Part shown: one piece after another, positions 41,277 to 50,059 of the stretch | Layout of the letters: each line of letters opens with the position of its first letter | Position numbering within the stretch: position 1 is the first letter of the stretch | Source: Treponema sp. | GTDB taxonomy: Bacteria; Spirochaetota; Spirochaetia; Treponematales; Breznakiellaceae | Direction of reading: 5' to 3' | NCBI GenBank assembly: GCA_009787835.1 | Contig: WQSN01000002.1 | Span: 62,001-126,000 of the forward strand | DNA: 64,000 bases | Program-made: the position numbers and the translations under genes | Notes under the pieces: generated by a model | The model's database searches: none | What the model was told of the DNA's origin: nothing | Seen by the model: only the letters and a program-made list of their open reading frames with translations

Positions 41277-44200
41277 ATGGGCATTGCGGAATATTCTGTC
41301 AGGCGTCCTGTTACAATTGTAATTATTTTCGCTCTTATTATTGGCATTGCTGCGACAATGGTTGTTAATCTCGCCGTAGACCTTTACCCATCAGTGTCGC
41401 GCCCTGTAATGTCGGTGTCTACCCGTTTCCCGGGTGCGGGACCAACTGACGTTGAACGCAATGTAACAGAGCGTCTGGAAAGATCCCTGATGTCTTCAAG
41501 GGGGCTTGTTAACATGACAAGCAGTTCATCGTTTGAGTCCAGCAGTATCAATCTTGAGTTTGAGTACGGAACCGATATGGACAAGGCGATAAACGACGCC
41601 CAGACTCTTTTAAACAGGCTTGCCAATTCCCTGCCTGACGGCGTTTCAACTCCCACAGTCCGCCGCTTTGACATGAGCGCCATGCCGATAATGCGCCTTG
41701 TCGTTATGGGAAATTATCCCCCCGATCAGCTCCGTATTTTCGCCGAAGATGAAATTCAATCGTCAATTGAACGCATTGAAGGCGTCGCGGCGGCGGATGT
41801 AACTGGAGGCACAACGCAGGTTATCAGGGTTGAAGTTTCACTTAACCGCCTCGCGGCTTTTAACCTGACGTTAAGCGATATATCAAATTCTCTCAGAGGC
41901 CAGAGCGTTCTCGCATCCGGCGGAAACCTGAGGCGCGGCACACGTGAATACCAGATAATGACTCAGGAAGAACTGGTCAGCATTGAGCAGATAAAACGGC
42001 TGGTCGTAAAAACGGTAAGCATTACAGGAACCGGCCAGTCAGGCCGTTATCAGACAATACGCCTTGAGGATGTCGCCGATATATCGCTTGGATATAACGA
42101 TAACGCTTCAAGGGTTCAGATAAACGGACAGAGCGGAGTTTATATTCAGGTAACGGCCGAAAGCGGCAGCAATCAGGTAAAGGTATCCGACAATGTTCAG
42201 GCGGCGTTAGCTGATATCAACGCTTCGCTCCCCCAGGGCATTACTCTTCAGATACTCTCAGATAACACAACAATGATTCGTTCCACTATGAGCCAGGTTT
42301 ACACTAACGCCATCCAGGGTGCAGCCCTTGCCATGATCATCCTGCTTCTGTTTTTACGCAACATCAAGGCGACTTTAATTATCGGCCTTTCCATTCCAAT
42401 TTCAATCCTGTTAACTCTTATGTCCATGTCAATATTCGGCTTTACGTTGAATCTCCTGACCATAACAGGCCTTATAATGGGCATGGGACTGACTCTGGAT
42501 GCGTCCATCGTAATACTGGAAAATGTCCACACATACCGCCAGCGCGGAGCAAAGGCTGCAACAGCGGCAATTCTGGGCAGCCGCGAAATGTTACGCGCAA
42601 TTATTACGTCAACTACAACATCAATATGCGTATTTATTCCGATGATTATATATAAAAATGATTTAAAAGAAATGGGAATAATGTTCAGCGATCTTATTTT
42701 TACTGTTGTAATATCCCTAAGCGTTTCCCTTATAGTAGCGGTCACTCTTGTGCCCAGCCTGTCAGGCGCCATTCTTCCGCTTAATACAAGGGTTCAAAAA
42801 CCAATAAAAACGCGGTTAATACGCTTTTTTGACGATAAAATCGAAGCTTTATTACGCCTTACGGAAAACGGTTACAGGACAGCCCTGGATTACTGCCTTT
42901 CTCACAGGTTAATAATTATTTTGCTTGTGCTTCTGATTTTTGTTTATTCAATGCTTCAGTTCAGCGGCATTGGAATGAACATGTACATGCGCATGCGCAC
43001 CGATGACAATGTTACCCTTAGTTTATCACTGCCCAGAGGAACCGCGATAGATGTTACCGAAAGGATGCTCTTTGATTTGGAAGATATTATTAAACGCGAA
43101 GTGCAGGGTTATAAAAATTTAATTTTAACAGCTTCACGCAGCGGAACAAATCAGGGATCAATTCAGATTACATTGCCTCCTCCTGCGGAACAAATCGATG
43201 ATCCAGATGCCATTATACGCAAACTTTCGCCTTACTTTAACTCCATTCCGGGCGCGCAGGTAAGCTTCCGCGCAGGACGCAGCATGGGAAGCACATCCGC
43301 CGTTGAAATCGCAATCAGCTCCAGAAATTACGACGCACTTATGGCCACAGCCGAGGAAATTCAATATATAATGATTAACCATCTGCCTGAAATTGAGAAC
43401 CCGATAATCAATGTTGATGAAGGCGCTCCTCAGCTTCAGATTGAAATTGACCGCGACCGCGCGGCAGCTTTCGGGCTTTCGCTTACGGCTATCGCATCTG
43501 AAATACGCACAGCCATAGACGGAAATACCGCTACAACAATGAGCCAGGGAAGCCGTATGCTGAATGTGCAGGTAAGATTAAAGGATGAAGACCGCCAGGG
43601 ACTTCCCAATCTTGACGCGATTTCCGTAATAAGCCGCAGCGGCGCGCGAATCTCGCTTTCAAATGTCGCGACAATTGTAGAAGGACGCGCTCCCACATCA
43701 ATCCGGCGGGAAAGACAGGAACGTGTAATTCGCGTAACGGGCGGGCTTTCAGGCGGAATTGCCGTCACGGAAATGCAGAATCGTCTTGAAGAGACAGTCA
43801 AACAGTACCTTGTTCCCCGTGAGGGTGTAACGGTCCGCTATCTCGGCGAAGCGCAGGAAATTCAGTCTTATACATCGCAATATATATTTATAATTTTTAC
43901 CGCAATTATACTGATATTGGGAGTCATGGCAAGCCAGTTTGAATCATTTATTGATCCGCTGATTATTTTCTTCTCGATACCTCTTTTGTTTATAGGAGTA
44001 ATATGGATATATAAATTCAGTGGAGAGGCCATGTCATTATTTTCCATGGTAGGAATTATAGCCTGTGTAGGAGTTGTAATAAACAACGGCATAGTGCTGG
44101 TTGATTATACAAACACCTTGTGCGCCCGCGGTTATAAAGTGCGGGAAGCCTGTCTTGAAGCCGGCAGAAGACGCCTTCGCCCGATTTTAATGACAAGCCT

Positions 44201-44387
44201 TACCACGATTCTTGGTATGGCGCCCATCGCGTTCTTCCCCGGCATAGGAGCGGAAACCATTCAACCAATCGGAAAAACCTTTGTCGGCGGCCTTTTTGTC
44301 AGCACCTTTATGACAATCTTTGTCACTCCAATAATGTATTCGATATTGAATTCAAGACGCGACAGGAAGACGGAAGTATCCGTGTAA
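41277..44387 (+). CDS. RND multidrug/solute efflux transporter (AcrB/MexB type)
   Basis: The 1036-residue inner-membrane pump has the usual repeat: a first transmembrane helix (RRPVTIVIIFALIIGIAATMVV), a large periplasmic porter domain, then TM2-6, with LDASIVILENVHTYR in the position of the conserved TM4 acidic region. A second half follows after about residue 540. The ending ETIQPIGKTFVGGLFVSTFMTIFVTPIMYSIL is typical of HAE-type RND proteins. ACGGAGA precedes the ATG. Its stop codon is part of the 25-bp sequence that is repeated at tRNA-Pro. Substrate is unknown; no regulator gene is adjacent. Confidence 0.92.
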   Translation: MGIAEYSVRRPVTIVIIFALIIGIAATMVVNLAVDLYPSVSRPVMSVSTRFPGAGPTDVERNVTERLERSLMSSRGLVNMTSSSSFESSSINLEFEYGTDMDKAINDAQTLLNRLANSLPDGVSTPTVRRFDMSAMPIMRLVVMGNYPPDQLRIFAEDEIQSSIERIEGVAAADVTGGTTQVIRVEVSLNRLAAFNLTLSDISNSLRGQSVLASGGNLRRGTREYQIMTQEELVSIEQIKRLVVKTVSITGTGQSGRYQTIRLEDVADISLGYNDNASRVQINGQSGVYIQVTAESGSNQVKVSDNVQAALADINASLPQGITLQILSDNTTMIRSTMSQVYTNAIQGAALAMIILLLFLRNIKATLIIGLSIPISILLTLMSMSIFGFTLNLLTITGLIMGMGLTLDASIVILENVHTYRQRGAKAATAAILGSREMLRAIITSTTTSICVFIPMIIYKNDLKEMGIMFSDLIFTVVISLSVSLIVAVTLVPSLSGAILPLNTRVQKPIKTRLIRFFDDKIEALLRLTENGYRTALDYCLSHRLIIILLVLLIFVYSMLQFSGIGMNMYMRMRTDDNVTLSLSLPRGTAIDVTERMLFDLEDIIKREVQGYKNLILTASRSGTNQGSIQITLPPPAEQIDDPDAIIRKLSPYFNSIPGAQVSFRAGRSMGSTSAVEIAISSRNYDALMATAEEIQYIMINHLPEIENPIINVDEGAPQLQIEIDRDRAAAFGLSLTAIASEIRTAIDGNTATTMSQGSRMLNVQVRLKDEDRQGLPNLDAISVISRSGARISLSNVATIVEGRAPTSIRRERQERVIRVTGGLSGGIAVTEMQNRLEETVKQYLVPREGVTVRYLGEAQEIQSYTSQYIFIIFTAIILILGVMASQFESFIDPLIIFFSIPLLFIGVIWIYKFSGEAMSLFSMVGIIACVGVVINNGIVLVDYTNTLCARGYKVREACLEAGRRRLRPILMTSLTTILGMAPIAFFPGIGAETIQPIGKTFVGGLFVSTFMTIFVTPIMYSILNSRRDRKTEVSV

Positions 44388-44409
44388 TTTGTCGGAGAGG
44401 GGGGATTTG
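44385..44409. repeat. direct repeat, left copy of the tRNA-Pro 3' end (att-like)
   Basis: These 25 bp are identical to 44589-44613, where they cover the last 18 bases of tRNA-Pro plus 7 bp beyond it. The left copy includes the stop codon of the RND gene. Duplication of a tRNA 3' end at this distance is what integrase-driven elements leave behind. Confidence 0.8.
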
Positions 44410-44532
44410 CCTGAAAACCCACAACATCCTGTTTCGGGCTTTCAGGCCGCCTGCGCGCTCTCAGGCGCCAGCCTTTATTTTCGCAAGGCTTACGCCTTGA
44501 ATTTATTCAAGAGCGCTCCGGTTCAAATCCCC
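44401..44532 (+). other. hairpin cluster closed by a 9-bp stem
   Basis: GGGGATTTG (44401-44409) pairs perfectly with CAAATCCCC (44524-44532). Inside lie GCCTGAAAACCC (44409-44420)/GGGCTTTCAGGC (44436-44447), CGCCTG (44448-44453)/CAGGCG (44462-44467), CAAGGC (44484-44489)/GCCTTG (44494-44499), CTTGAA (44496-44501)/TTCAAG (44506-44511) and the palindrome GAGCGCTC (44511-44518). Some pairings are alternatives. The right end repeats the T-loop sequence of a tRNA in inverted form. It could be a non-coding RNA or the body of a tiny integrated element. Confidence 0.5.
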
Positions 44533-44588
44533 GGATCTTTTAGTAATAAATAAATTAAATAAAAAACATTAATTTTTTTCACCAATAT

Positions 44589-44613
44589 TAATTTGTCGGA
44601 GAGGGGGGATTTG
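44589..44613. repeat. direct repeat, right copy over the tRNA-Pro 3' end (att-like)
   Basis: This is the second copy of the 25-bp sequence at 44385-44409, in the same orientation, 204 bp away. It forms the 3' end of the intact tRNA-Pro gene. Confidence 0.8.
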
Positions 44614-44668
44614 AACCCCCGACATCCTGGTCCCAAACCAGGCGGAATAGCCGCTATCCAACCCTCCG
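44596..44668 (-). tRNA. tRNA-Pro(UGG)
   Basis: On the minus strand the acceptor arms are CGGAGGG (44668-44662) and CTCTCCG with a C1-G72 pair typical of tRNA-Pro, discriminator A at 44596 and no encoded CCA. The anticodon stem CCTGG/CCAGG encloses the loop TTTGGGA with anticodon TGG, and the T arm is GGGGG-TTCAAAT-CCCCC. A good promoter lies about 30 bp upstream. Confidence 0.93.
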
Positions 44669-44697
44669 AAGAATAATCGTTATCAGACGATGACCAT

Positions 44698-44726
44698 ACT
44701 ATAGCTGCTATTCATTTTTTATTCAA
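44698..44726 (-). promoter_or_regulatory. promoter of tRNA-Pro
   Basis: On the minus strand TTGAAT (44726-44721), 17 bp and TATAGT (44703-44698) precede the tRNA by 29 bp. Confidence 0.7.
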
Positions 44727-44754
44727 GCGGTTAAAAAAGTGAATTTAAATCTAT

Positions 44755-44807
44755 GGTAGCTGATCCAAAAACGCAAACCTTCGATTTGAAAGTTTTGGAA
44801 CAACCTC
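44755..44807. repeat. palindromic repeat copy 3
   Basis: About 53 bp match the copies at 22061-22115 and 28695-28746, with a few changes on the left arm (GCTGATCC) and one in the inner stem. It lies 9 bp beyond the stop codon of the acetylesterase gene and could serve as its 3' hairpin. Confidence 0.75.
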
Positions 44808-44816
44808 GATTTTCTT

Positions 44817-46802
44817 TTATATTAATTTAATCCTGAACGGAATTGCGGGCAGTCCACCGCTGTTAAATAGCTGCCTGTCACGCGGATTATCCGCCCATGC
44901 GTATAAAATTTTTCGCGGATTTTTTACAGAAGAAATATCAATGGATATTTTATCATGGCTTTCAATTTTTGCGGGTAGACGAAAATGACCTTCTTCTCCA
45001 ATAACGGTAACAAAAATATTACCTGATATTTCTTCCTGCGGTTCTGCAGTTAATCCATCGCCATAATTGTCAAAGTAAAGAAAAATCTTCCCATTTATCA
45101 TTTCTAACTTTTCATTTTTTACTTTATTTAAAACAGGACCTGGCGATGAATTATCAATGCCGTTTAACAATTTTTCCGCCGCCAGGAACAGGCGGTATCC
45201 GATATCTTTTTTATTAATGGGATGTAAATCGTTCCATTCGCCCAGATCCAGCGCAGCGGCCATTCCGGTTGCCGGAAGAGAGAGAGAAAACATTTGCGTC
45301 TCACGGATCAAAGCCCATGGAGCGTTCTCATCATTGGCTGCAGCTGCTCTCCAGATTGGAAGCTGAACAAACAAAAACGGAAGCTCGCTGCCCTCTTCTG
45401 TTTTCTCCTTGTTCTCTTTTATCTGTTCATTGATCTTCGCTCTATGTTCACGATACTTCATCCGCCAATCCTCAATCATTGAGCGGAATAAAGCAGCGTA
45501 TTCGCCTGGGTTTGTCTCGTTTGATTCGCCCTGATACCAGATTACTCCCTTCAGCGGGAATTTTAAAACAGGAGCTATCATGGCGTTATACGGTCCTGTC
45601 GGCTGCCGCTGAAAAAAAAATTCATCGGGGCGGGCGCAGGGAAGCGATGCGCCTGTTTTATATTTCCAGATACCGGAAAGCTCCGCGCAGGCGTTATCAG
45701 AAAATATTTTAAAAGGCTTTCCCGGAGTAATACCGCCTTCGCCGTTATTGCAGATAACTCTTATAACTATCCTGTTCTTTCCCCGTTTGATTAATCCGGC
45801 GGGTATTTTATATTTTCGCGGCGGATAACGGTAATCGGTGTTTCCGGTTTCCGTACCGTTTATAAAAACTTTATCGGCGTCTATAATCGTACCAAGCCAG
45901 ATAAGGCATGAATCGGAAGCGACTGTATCATAAAAGGGAAAAACCGTATCCGCGTCAAATTCTTTCGCTAACCAGATAACGCCGTTAAAACCTGAAAGCC
46001 CCGCCTCAGCGAAATATCCCGGCAATGTAATGTCACCCCATCCGCAAATGTCAGTGCGCATCTGATGCCATTCCTCTTTAATGCCGATATCTTCATTGTT
46101 AACGCGTTCCTCCCATCGGCGAATTTCAGAAATGTTTTTCGCGGCGATTTCTTCGCATAACGATGAATCGGCATACTTGCGGGCAAGGGAAATTTTTTCA
46201 GGAAAATCTTTAAGGGCTTCCCTGCTCATCCAGGATTCAACCGGGGTGCCGCCCCAGGCGGTGTTTACAAGACCGACAGGAACGCGGTGTTTTTCATACA
46301 TTTTTTTGGCGAAAAACCAGGCAACGCCTGAAAATTCATCAATGCTTTCAGAAGACGCTTTTATCCATTTTTCGTCTGATAATTCGCTGTGAGGACCTGA
46401 AAAATCCCAGATCTGAGGCACTTTAAAATGCCTAATCTGCGAATAATCAATCCCCCGCTCTTCCAAAGAATTATCTATTGTTTCCCATTCTTCGCTAAAA
46501 TCATCGCGGAGACGCTGCATCATCATCTCCATATTGCTTTGCCCCGAACAGAGCCATACATCGCCTGATAAAATATCATTAATGAAAACAGAACCTTCAT
46601 CAGAAATTATTTCCATTGTGAATGGCCCGCCTGCCTTCACCGGATCAAGAACTGTAAGCCATTTTTTTTCAGCGTCAATATACTGAGCTGTATATTTTTT
46701 ATTCAGAAAGGCGACAACCGCTTTTTTTTCGCTCCATACCGGAAACGGGACATCCCTTTGCATTATCATACTGTTACTTAACATAGACTTATATTCTATC
46801 AT
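44817..46802 (-). CDS. sialate O-acetylesterase-family (acetyl-xylan-type) esterase
   Basis: The 661-residue protein has the SASA-family catalytic block WLCSGQSNMEMMM (Ser near 86), VNTAWGGTPVESWMSRE, FPLKGVIWYQGESNE and the His motif DLHPINKKDIGYRL. A jelly-roll-like insertion (SDSCLIWLGTIIDADKVFINGTETG) sits in the middle, as in GH2-type domains. It removes acetyl groups from sugars; beside aguA and uxuA it probably acts on acetylated (glucurono)xylan oligosaccharides. No signal peptide is seen, so it is cytoplasmic. Its start is divergent from uxuA, with overlapping -10 sequences. TATTAT ends 8 nt before ATG 46802 and there is no Shine-Dalgarno. Confidence 0.85.
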   Translation of the reverse strand: MIEYKSMLSNSMIMQRDVPFPVWSEKKAVVAFLNKKYTAQYIDAEKKWLTVLDPVKAGGPFTMEIISDEGSVFINDILSGDVWLCSGQSNMEMMMQRLRDDFSEEWETIDNSLEERGIDYSQIRHFKVPQIWDFSGPHSELSDEKWIKASSESIDEFSGVAWFFAKKMYEKHRVPVGLVNTAWGGTPVESWMSREALKDFPEKISLARKYADSSLCEEIAAKNISEIRRWEERVNNEDIGIKEEWHQMRTDICGWGDITLPGYFAEAGLSGFNGVIWLAKEFDADTVFPFYDTVASDSCLIWLGTIIDADKVFINGTETGNTDYRYPPRKYKIPAGLIKRGKNRIVIRVICNNGEGGITPGKPFKIFSDNACAELSGIWKYKTGASLPCARPDEFFFQRQPTGPYNAMIAPVLKFPLKGVIWYQGESNETNPGEYAALFRSMIEDWRMKYREHRAKINEQIKENKEKTEEGSELPFLFVQLPIWRAAAANDENAPWALIRETQMFSLSLPATGMAAALDLGEWNDLHPINKKDIGYRLFLAAEKLLNGIDNSSPGPVLNKVKNEKLEMINGKIFLYFDNYGDGLTAEPQEEISGNIFVTVIGEEGHFRLPAKIESHDKISIDISSVKNPRKILYAWADNPRDRQLFNSGGLPAIPFRIKLI

Positions 46803-46809
46803 TTTTTGA

Positions 46810-46816
46810 TATAATA
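46810..46816. promoter_or_regulatory. shared -10 region of the divergent esterase and uxuA genes
   Basis: TATAAT reads toward uxuA on the plus strand (46810-46815) and TATTAT reads toward the esterase on the minus strand (46816-46811). Only one of the two promoters could be occupied at a time. No clear -35 box is present on either side, so an activator may be needed. Confidence 0.45.
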
Positions 46817-46853
46817 TGAAAAGTAAAATAATTTTTTATAGGGCGGATTTTTT

Positions 46854-47927
46854 ATGAAAATGACAATGCGCTGGTTCGGGACTGGTATCGATCCTGTAAC
46901 TCTTGACAAGATAAGGCAAGTGCCAGGCATATACGGGGTAATCACAACATTATACAATGTTCCAGCCGGAGATAAATGGAATATTGAAGAAGTACGCGCG
47001 CTTAAAAAAGAAGTTGAAGAAGCGGGAATGGTTATTGCCGGTATAGAAAGTGTTAATATCCACGATTCAATAAAAACAGGAGCAGGCGACCGGGATAAAT
47101 ATATCAAAAATTACATAACCACTCTGAAGGCGCTGGGAGAAACAGGCATTGATCTTGTGTGTTATAATTTTATGCCGGTCTTTGACTGGACGAGAACCGA
47201 TTTAGCGAAAGTCCGTCCGGACGGAGCTACGGTATTTTCATACAGCCAGAAAATTATTGACAAAATAGATCCGGAAAAAATGTTTGATGTAATTACCGAA
47301 AAAGCAGACGGTTACGCTTTGCCTGGCTGGGAACCTGAACGGATGGTAAAAATCAAAGAACTTTTTCAGATGTACAGCGGCATTGATGAAGAGACATTAT
47401 TCGCCAATTTAAAATATTTTTTATCGGCCATTATGCCTGTTTGTGAAAAATACGGCATTAAAATGGCAATACATCCCGATGATCCGGCATGGCCTGTTTT
47501 CGGTCTTCCGCGCATTATGACCTGCAAAGAAAATCTGCTACGGTTAATTAAGATGGTGGATAATCCATGCAACGGAGTCACACTGTGTACCGGCAGCCTG
47601 GCCACAAATCCTGACAATGATATTCCCGGTATCATTCACAGTTTAAAGGGACGTATACATTTCGCCCATGTCCGTAACGTTAAACACAACGCTCCGGGTG
47701 ATTTTGAAGAAGCCGCGCATCTTTCAGCCGACGGTTCTCTTGACATGTATAAAATAATGAAGGCGTTATGGGAAACAGGATTTAATGGGCCGTTACGCCC
47801 GGATCACGGAAGAAACATCTGGGGTGAAGTTTCCATACCAGGATACGGTTTAAACGACCGCGCCATTGGGTTAAGTTACCTGACAGGATTGCTGGAAGCG
47901 ATAATAAAAAATGAACATGGAGCTTAA
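46854..47927 (+). CDS. uxuA: mannonate dehydratase
   Basis: UxuA converts D-mannonate to 2-keto-3-deoxygluconate in glucuronate breakdown. The 357-residue protein begins MKMTMRWFGTGIDPVTLDKIRQVPG, the typical UxuA opening, and keeps the TIM-barrel metal ligands in IHPDDPAWPVFGLPRI, LCTGSLATNP, HFAHVRNV and RPDHGRN. AGGGCGGA precedes the ATG. It is followed 9 bp later by the alpha-glucuronidase, so released glucuronate can be used. UxuB and UxaC are not in the window. Confidence 0.93.
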   Translation: MKMTMRWFGTGIDPVTLDKIRQVPGIYGVITTLYNVPAGDKWNIEEVRALKKEVEEAGMVIAGIESVNIHDSIKTGAGDRDKYIKNYITTLKALGETGIDLVCYNFMPVFDWTRTDLAKVRPDGATVFSYSQKIIDKIDPEKMFDVITEKADGYALPGWEPERMVKIKELFQMYSGIDEETLFANLKYFLSAIMPVCEKYGIKMAIHPDDPAWPVFGLPRIMTCKENLLRLIKMVDNPCNGVTLCTGSLATNPDNDIPGIIHSLKGRIHFAHVRNVKHNAPGDFEEAAHLSADGSLDMYKIMKALWETGFNGPLRPDHGRNIWGEVSIPGYGLNDRAIGLSYLTGLLEAIIKNEHGA

Positions 47928-47936
47928 GGAGAAAAT

Positions 47937-49976
47937 ATGTTAAATGAATATGACCTCTGGATGCAGAAGAGGAAAATTACCGCGGCGATTAACATTCCGG
48001 AAATTGTTTTCGCGCAGGATGGCGGGGAAATTACGAATCAGGCCGTTATGGAATTTACAAATGGCATACAGAGGCTTTTGGGATTTTCACCCAAAGAAAG
48101 AATAAATATTAACAGCGGACAAACTGAAAGACAAGCGGTTTTCCTTGGCTTATTTCCGGAAATAAAAAAGCTTGTCAGTTTTTCATGCATGGAACCAGGC
48201 GCGGAAGGTTTTGTTATAAAAGTTACTGAAACAAATATTTATATAGCGGGACATGATGAGAGGGGCTTATTGTACGGCGTGTTCCGTTTTCTGTCGCTGC
48301 TGTCATTAGGTCAAATATCATACGGCTTTGAGCTTGGCGATACTCCCGTATCCCCCTTGCGGATAATAAACCACTGGGACAACTTTGACGGCACAATTGA
48401 GCGCGGTTACGCAGGAAATTCTCTTTTTTACAAAGACGGACATTTTGATTTTGAAATTCAGCGTATCGAAGATTACGCGCGTTTTCTGGCTTCCGCCGGA
48501 ATAAACCGCGTCAGTATAAATAATGTTAATGTACGCGCAAACGCGAAACTGCTGATTACCGAAGAATATTTAAAGGAAGCCACAGTATTGGCCGCGGTCT
48601 TCAGGCGTTTCGGGATACGCATTTTTATCAGTATAAATTTCGGCGCGCCTTATTCATTGGGTAAGCTCCCGTCGGCGGATCCGCTTGATCCTGCCGTAAT
48701 AATGTGGTGGAAAAATCGCGCGGCATTAATCTTTAAATACATTCCTGATTTAGCAGGTTTTCTTGTAAAGGCGGATTCAGAAGGAGAGCCGGGGCCTTTT
48801 CAGTACAACCGCACTCACGCGGACGGCGCGAATATGCTCGCAGAAGCGCTTGAACCGTTTGGCGGCGTAGTTATCTGGCGGTGCTTTGTATACAATTGCC
48901 AGCAGGATTGGCGCGATAAAAATTTTGACCGCGCCTGCGCAGCCTACAATAATTTTAAACCGCTGGACGGAAAATTCAATAAAAATGTAATTCTGCAAAT
49001 AAAATTCGGCCCGTACGATTTCCAGGTGCGCGAGCCTGTATCACCGCTTTTCGGCGCATTGAAAAACACGCGCCACATTATGGAGTTGCAGATAACGCAG
49101 GAGTATACCGGCCACCAGATTGATTTATGTTATCTGCCATGGGTATGGGAAGATATAATGAACTTTGATGTCATAAAAACCGGAAATGATGAGAAGAACA
49201 GGTATCGTGTTAGGGATTTAATCGGACCGAACAAGGAAGGAACGGCAAATATTGAAGGGTTAGCGGCTGTGGTGAATGTGGGACTGGACAGGAACTGGAC
49301 AGGGCACACATTGGCGCAGGCAAATCTTTACGGGTACGGAAGGCTCGCGTGGAATCCCTCGCTTACCGCCAAAGAAATCGCAGGTGAATGGAGCGCGCTG
49401 TCATTCGGCGCAAGCCAGGCAGCTCAAAAGATAGAAGAAATTCTTTTAAAATCATATCCGGCGTATGAGAAGTACACTTCGCCTTTCGGTATATGTTTTA
49501 TGGTGACGCCCGGATCTCATTACGGTCCGGGTATTGAAGGTTATGAGTTCAGCCGGTGGGGAACATACCATCGGGCGGATTTACACGCAATCGGCATAGA
49601 CCGTACCGCAAAGGGAACAGGTTTTACAGAACAATTTTCAGCGGATAACGCAGGGATTTTTTCAGATCCGTCAACATGCCCGCAAAACCTTATCCTCTTT
49701 TTTCACAGGCTGCACTACGATTTTATAATGAAAAACGGGCAGACGCTGCTGCAAAATATATACGATACCCATTTTGAAGGATATGATGAAGCCGCGCAAA
49801 TGCTGGAATTGTGGAAAACCTTAAAAGATTCTCTGGAAAGCGATGTATATAAATCTGTACTTTCCCGTTTTGAAAGGCAGCTTGCCAACGCGCGCGAGTG
49901 GAAAGATCAAATTAATACCTATTTTTGGCGGAAAACCGGCATTTCGGACGCAAAGGGCAGAAAAATCTATGAATGA
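47937..49976 (+). CDS. aguA: GH67 alpha-glucuronidase
   Basis: AguA removes (4-O-methyl-)glucuronic acid from the non-reducing end of aldouronic acids made from glucuronoxylan. The 679-residue protein has the GH67 blocks: NTNIYIAGHDERGLLYGVFRFL, ERGYAGNSLFY, the substrate loop GVVIWRCFVYNCQQDWRDKNFDRA, KFGPYDFQVREPVSPLFG and the catalytic-acid region LQITQEYTGHQIDLCYLP. The C-terminal part (GTYHRADLHAIGIDRT) also fits. There is no signal peptide, so it acts inside the cell on transported oligosaccharides. AAGGAG lies before the ATG. Confidence 0.93.
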   Translation: MLNEYDLWMQKRKITAAINIPEIVFAQDGGEITNQAVMEFTNGIQRLLGFSPKERININSGQTERQAVFLGLFPEIKKLVSFSCMEPGAEGFVIKVTETNIYIAGHDERGLLYGVFRFLSLLSLGQISYGFELGDTPVSPLRIINHWDNFDGTIERGYAGNSLFYKDGHFDFEIQRIEDYARFLASAGINRVSINNVNVRANAKLLITEEYLKEATVLAAVFRRFGIRIFISINFGAPYSLGKLPSADPLDPAVIMWWKNRAALIFKYIPDLAGFLVKADSEGEPGPFQYNRTHADGANMLAEALEPFGGVVIWRCFVYNCQQDWRDKNFDRACAAYNNFKPLDGKFNKNVILQIKFGPYDFQVREPVSPLFGALKNTRHIMELQITQEYTGHQIDLCYLPWVWEDIMNFDVIKTGNDEKNRYRVRDLIGPNKEGTANIEGLAAVVNVGLDRNWTGHTLAQANLYGYGRLAWNPSLTAKEIAGEWSALSFGASQAAQKIEEILLKSYPAYEKYTSPFGICFMVTPGSHYGPGIEGYEFSRWGTYHRADLHAIGIDRTAKGTGFTEQFSADNAGIFSDPSTCPQNLILFFHRLHYDFIMKNGQTLLQNIYDTHFEGYDEAAQMLELWKTLKDSLESDVYKSVLSRFERQLANAREWKDQINTYFWRKTGISDAKGRKIYE

Positions 49977-49984
49977 ATAAATAA

Positions 49985-50014
49985 TTGATTTATATTCCAT
50001 TATGATGATATAAT
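49985..50014 (+). promoter_or_regulatory. promoter of the LplBCA transporter genes
   Basis: TTGATT (49985-49990), 18 bp and TATAAT (50009-50014) with an upstream TGA forming an extended -10. The transporter start codons lie 30-45 bp downstream. Confidence 0.65.
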
Positions 50015-50059
50015 TATTGGGAAAATGACTGACTTCCGTTTTTTATGAAGGAGAAAACT

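Noticed and set aside
42299-42772. 157-codon minus-strand frame inside the RND transporter gene
   Set aside because: Antisense to conserved membrane helices; the hydrophobic pattern mirrors the sense gene.
44388-44540. A second, damaged tRNA gene or an integron attC site
   Set aside because: Only the 3' 18 bases match tRNA-Pro; no anticodon arm can be built, and the core GTTRRRY/RYYYAAC motifs of attC are not found.
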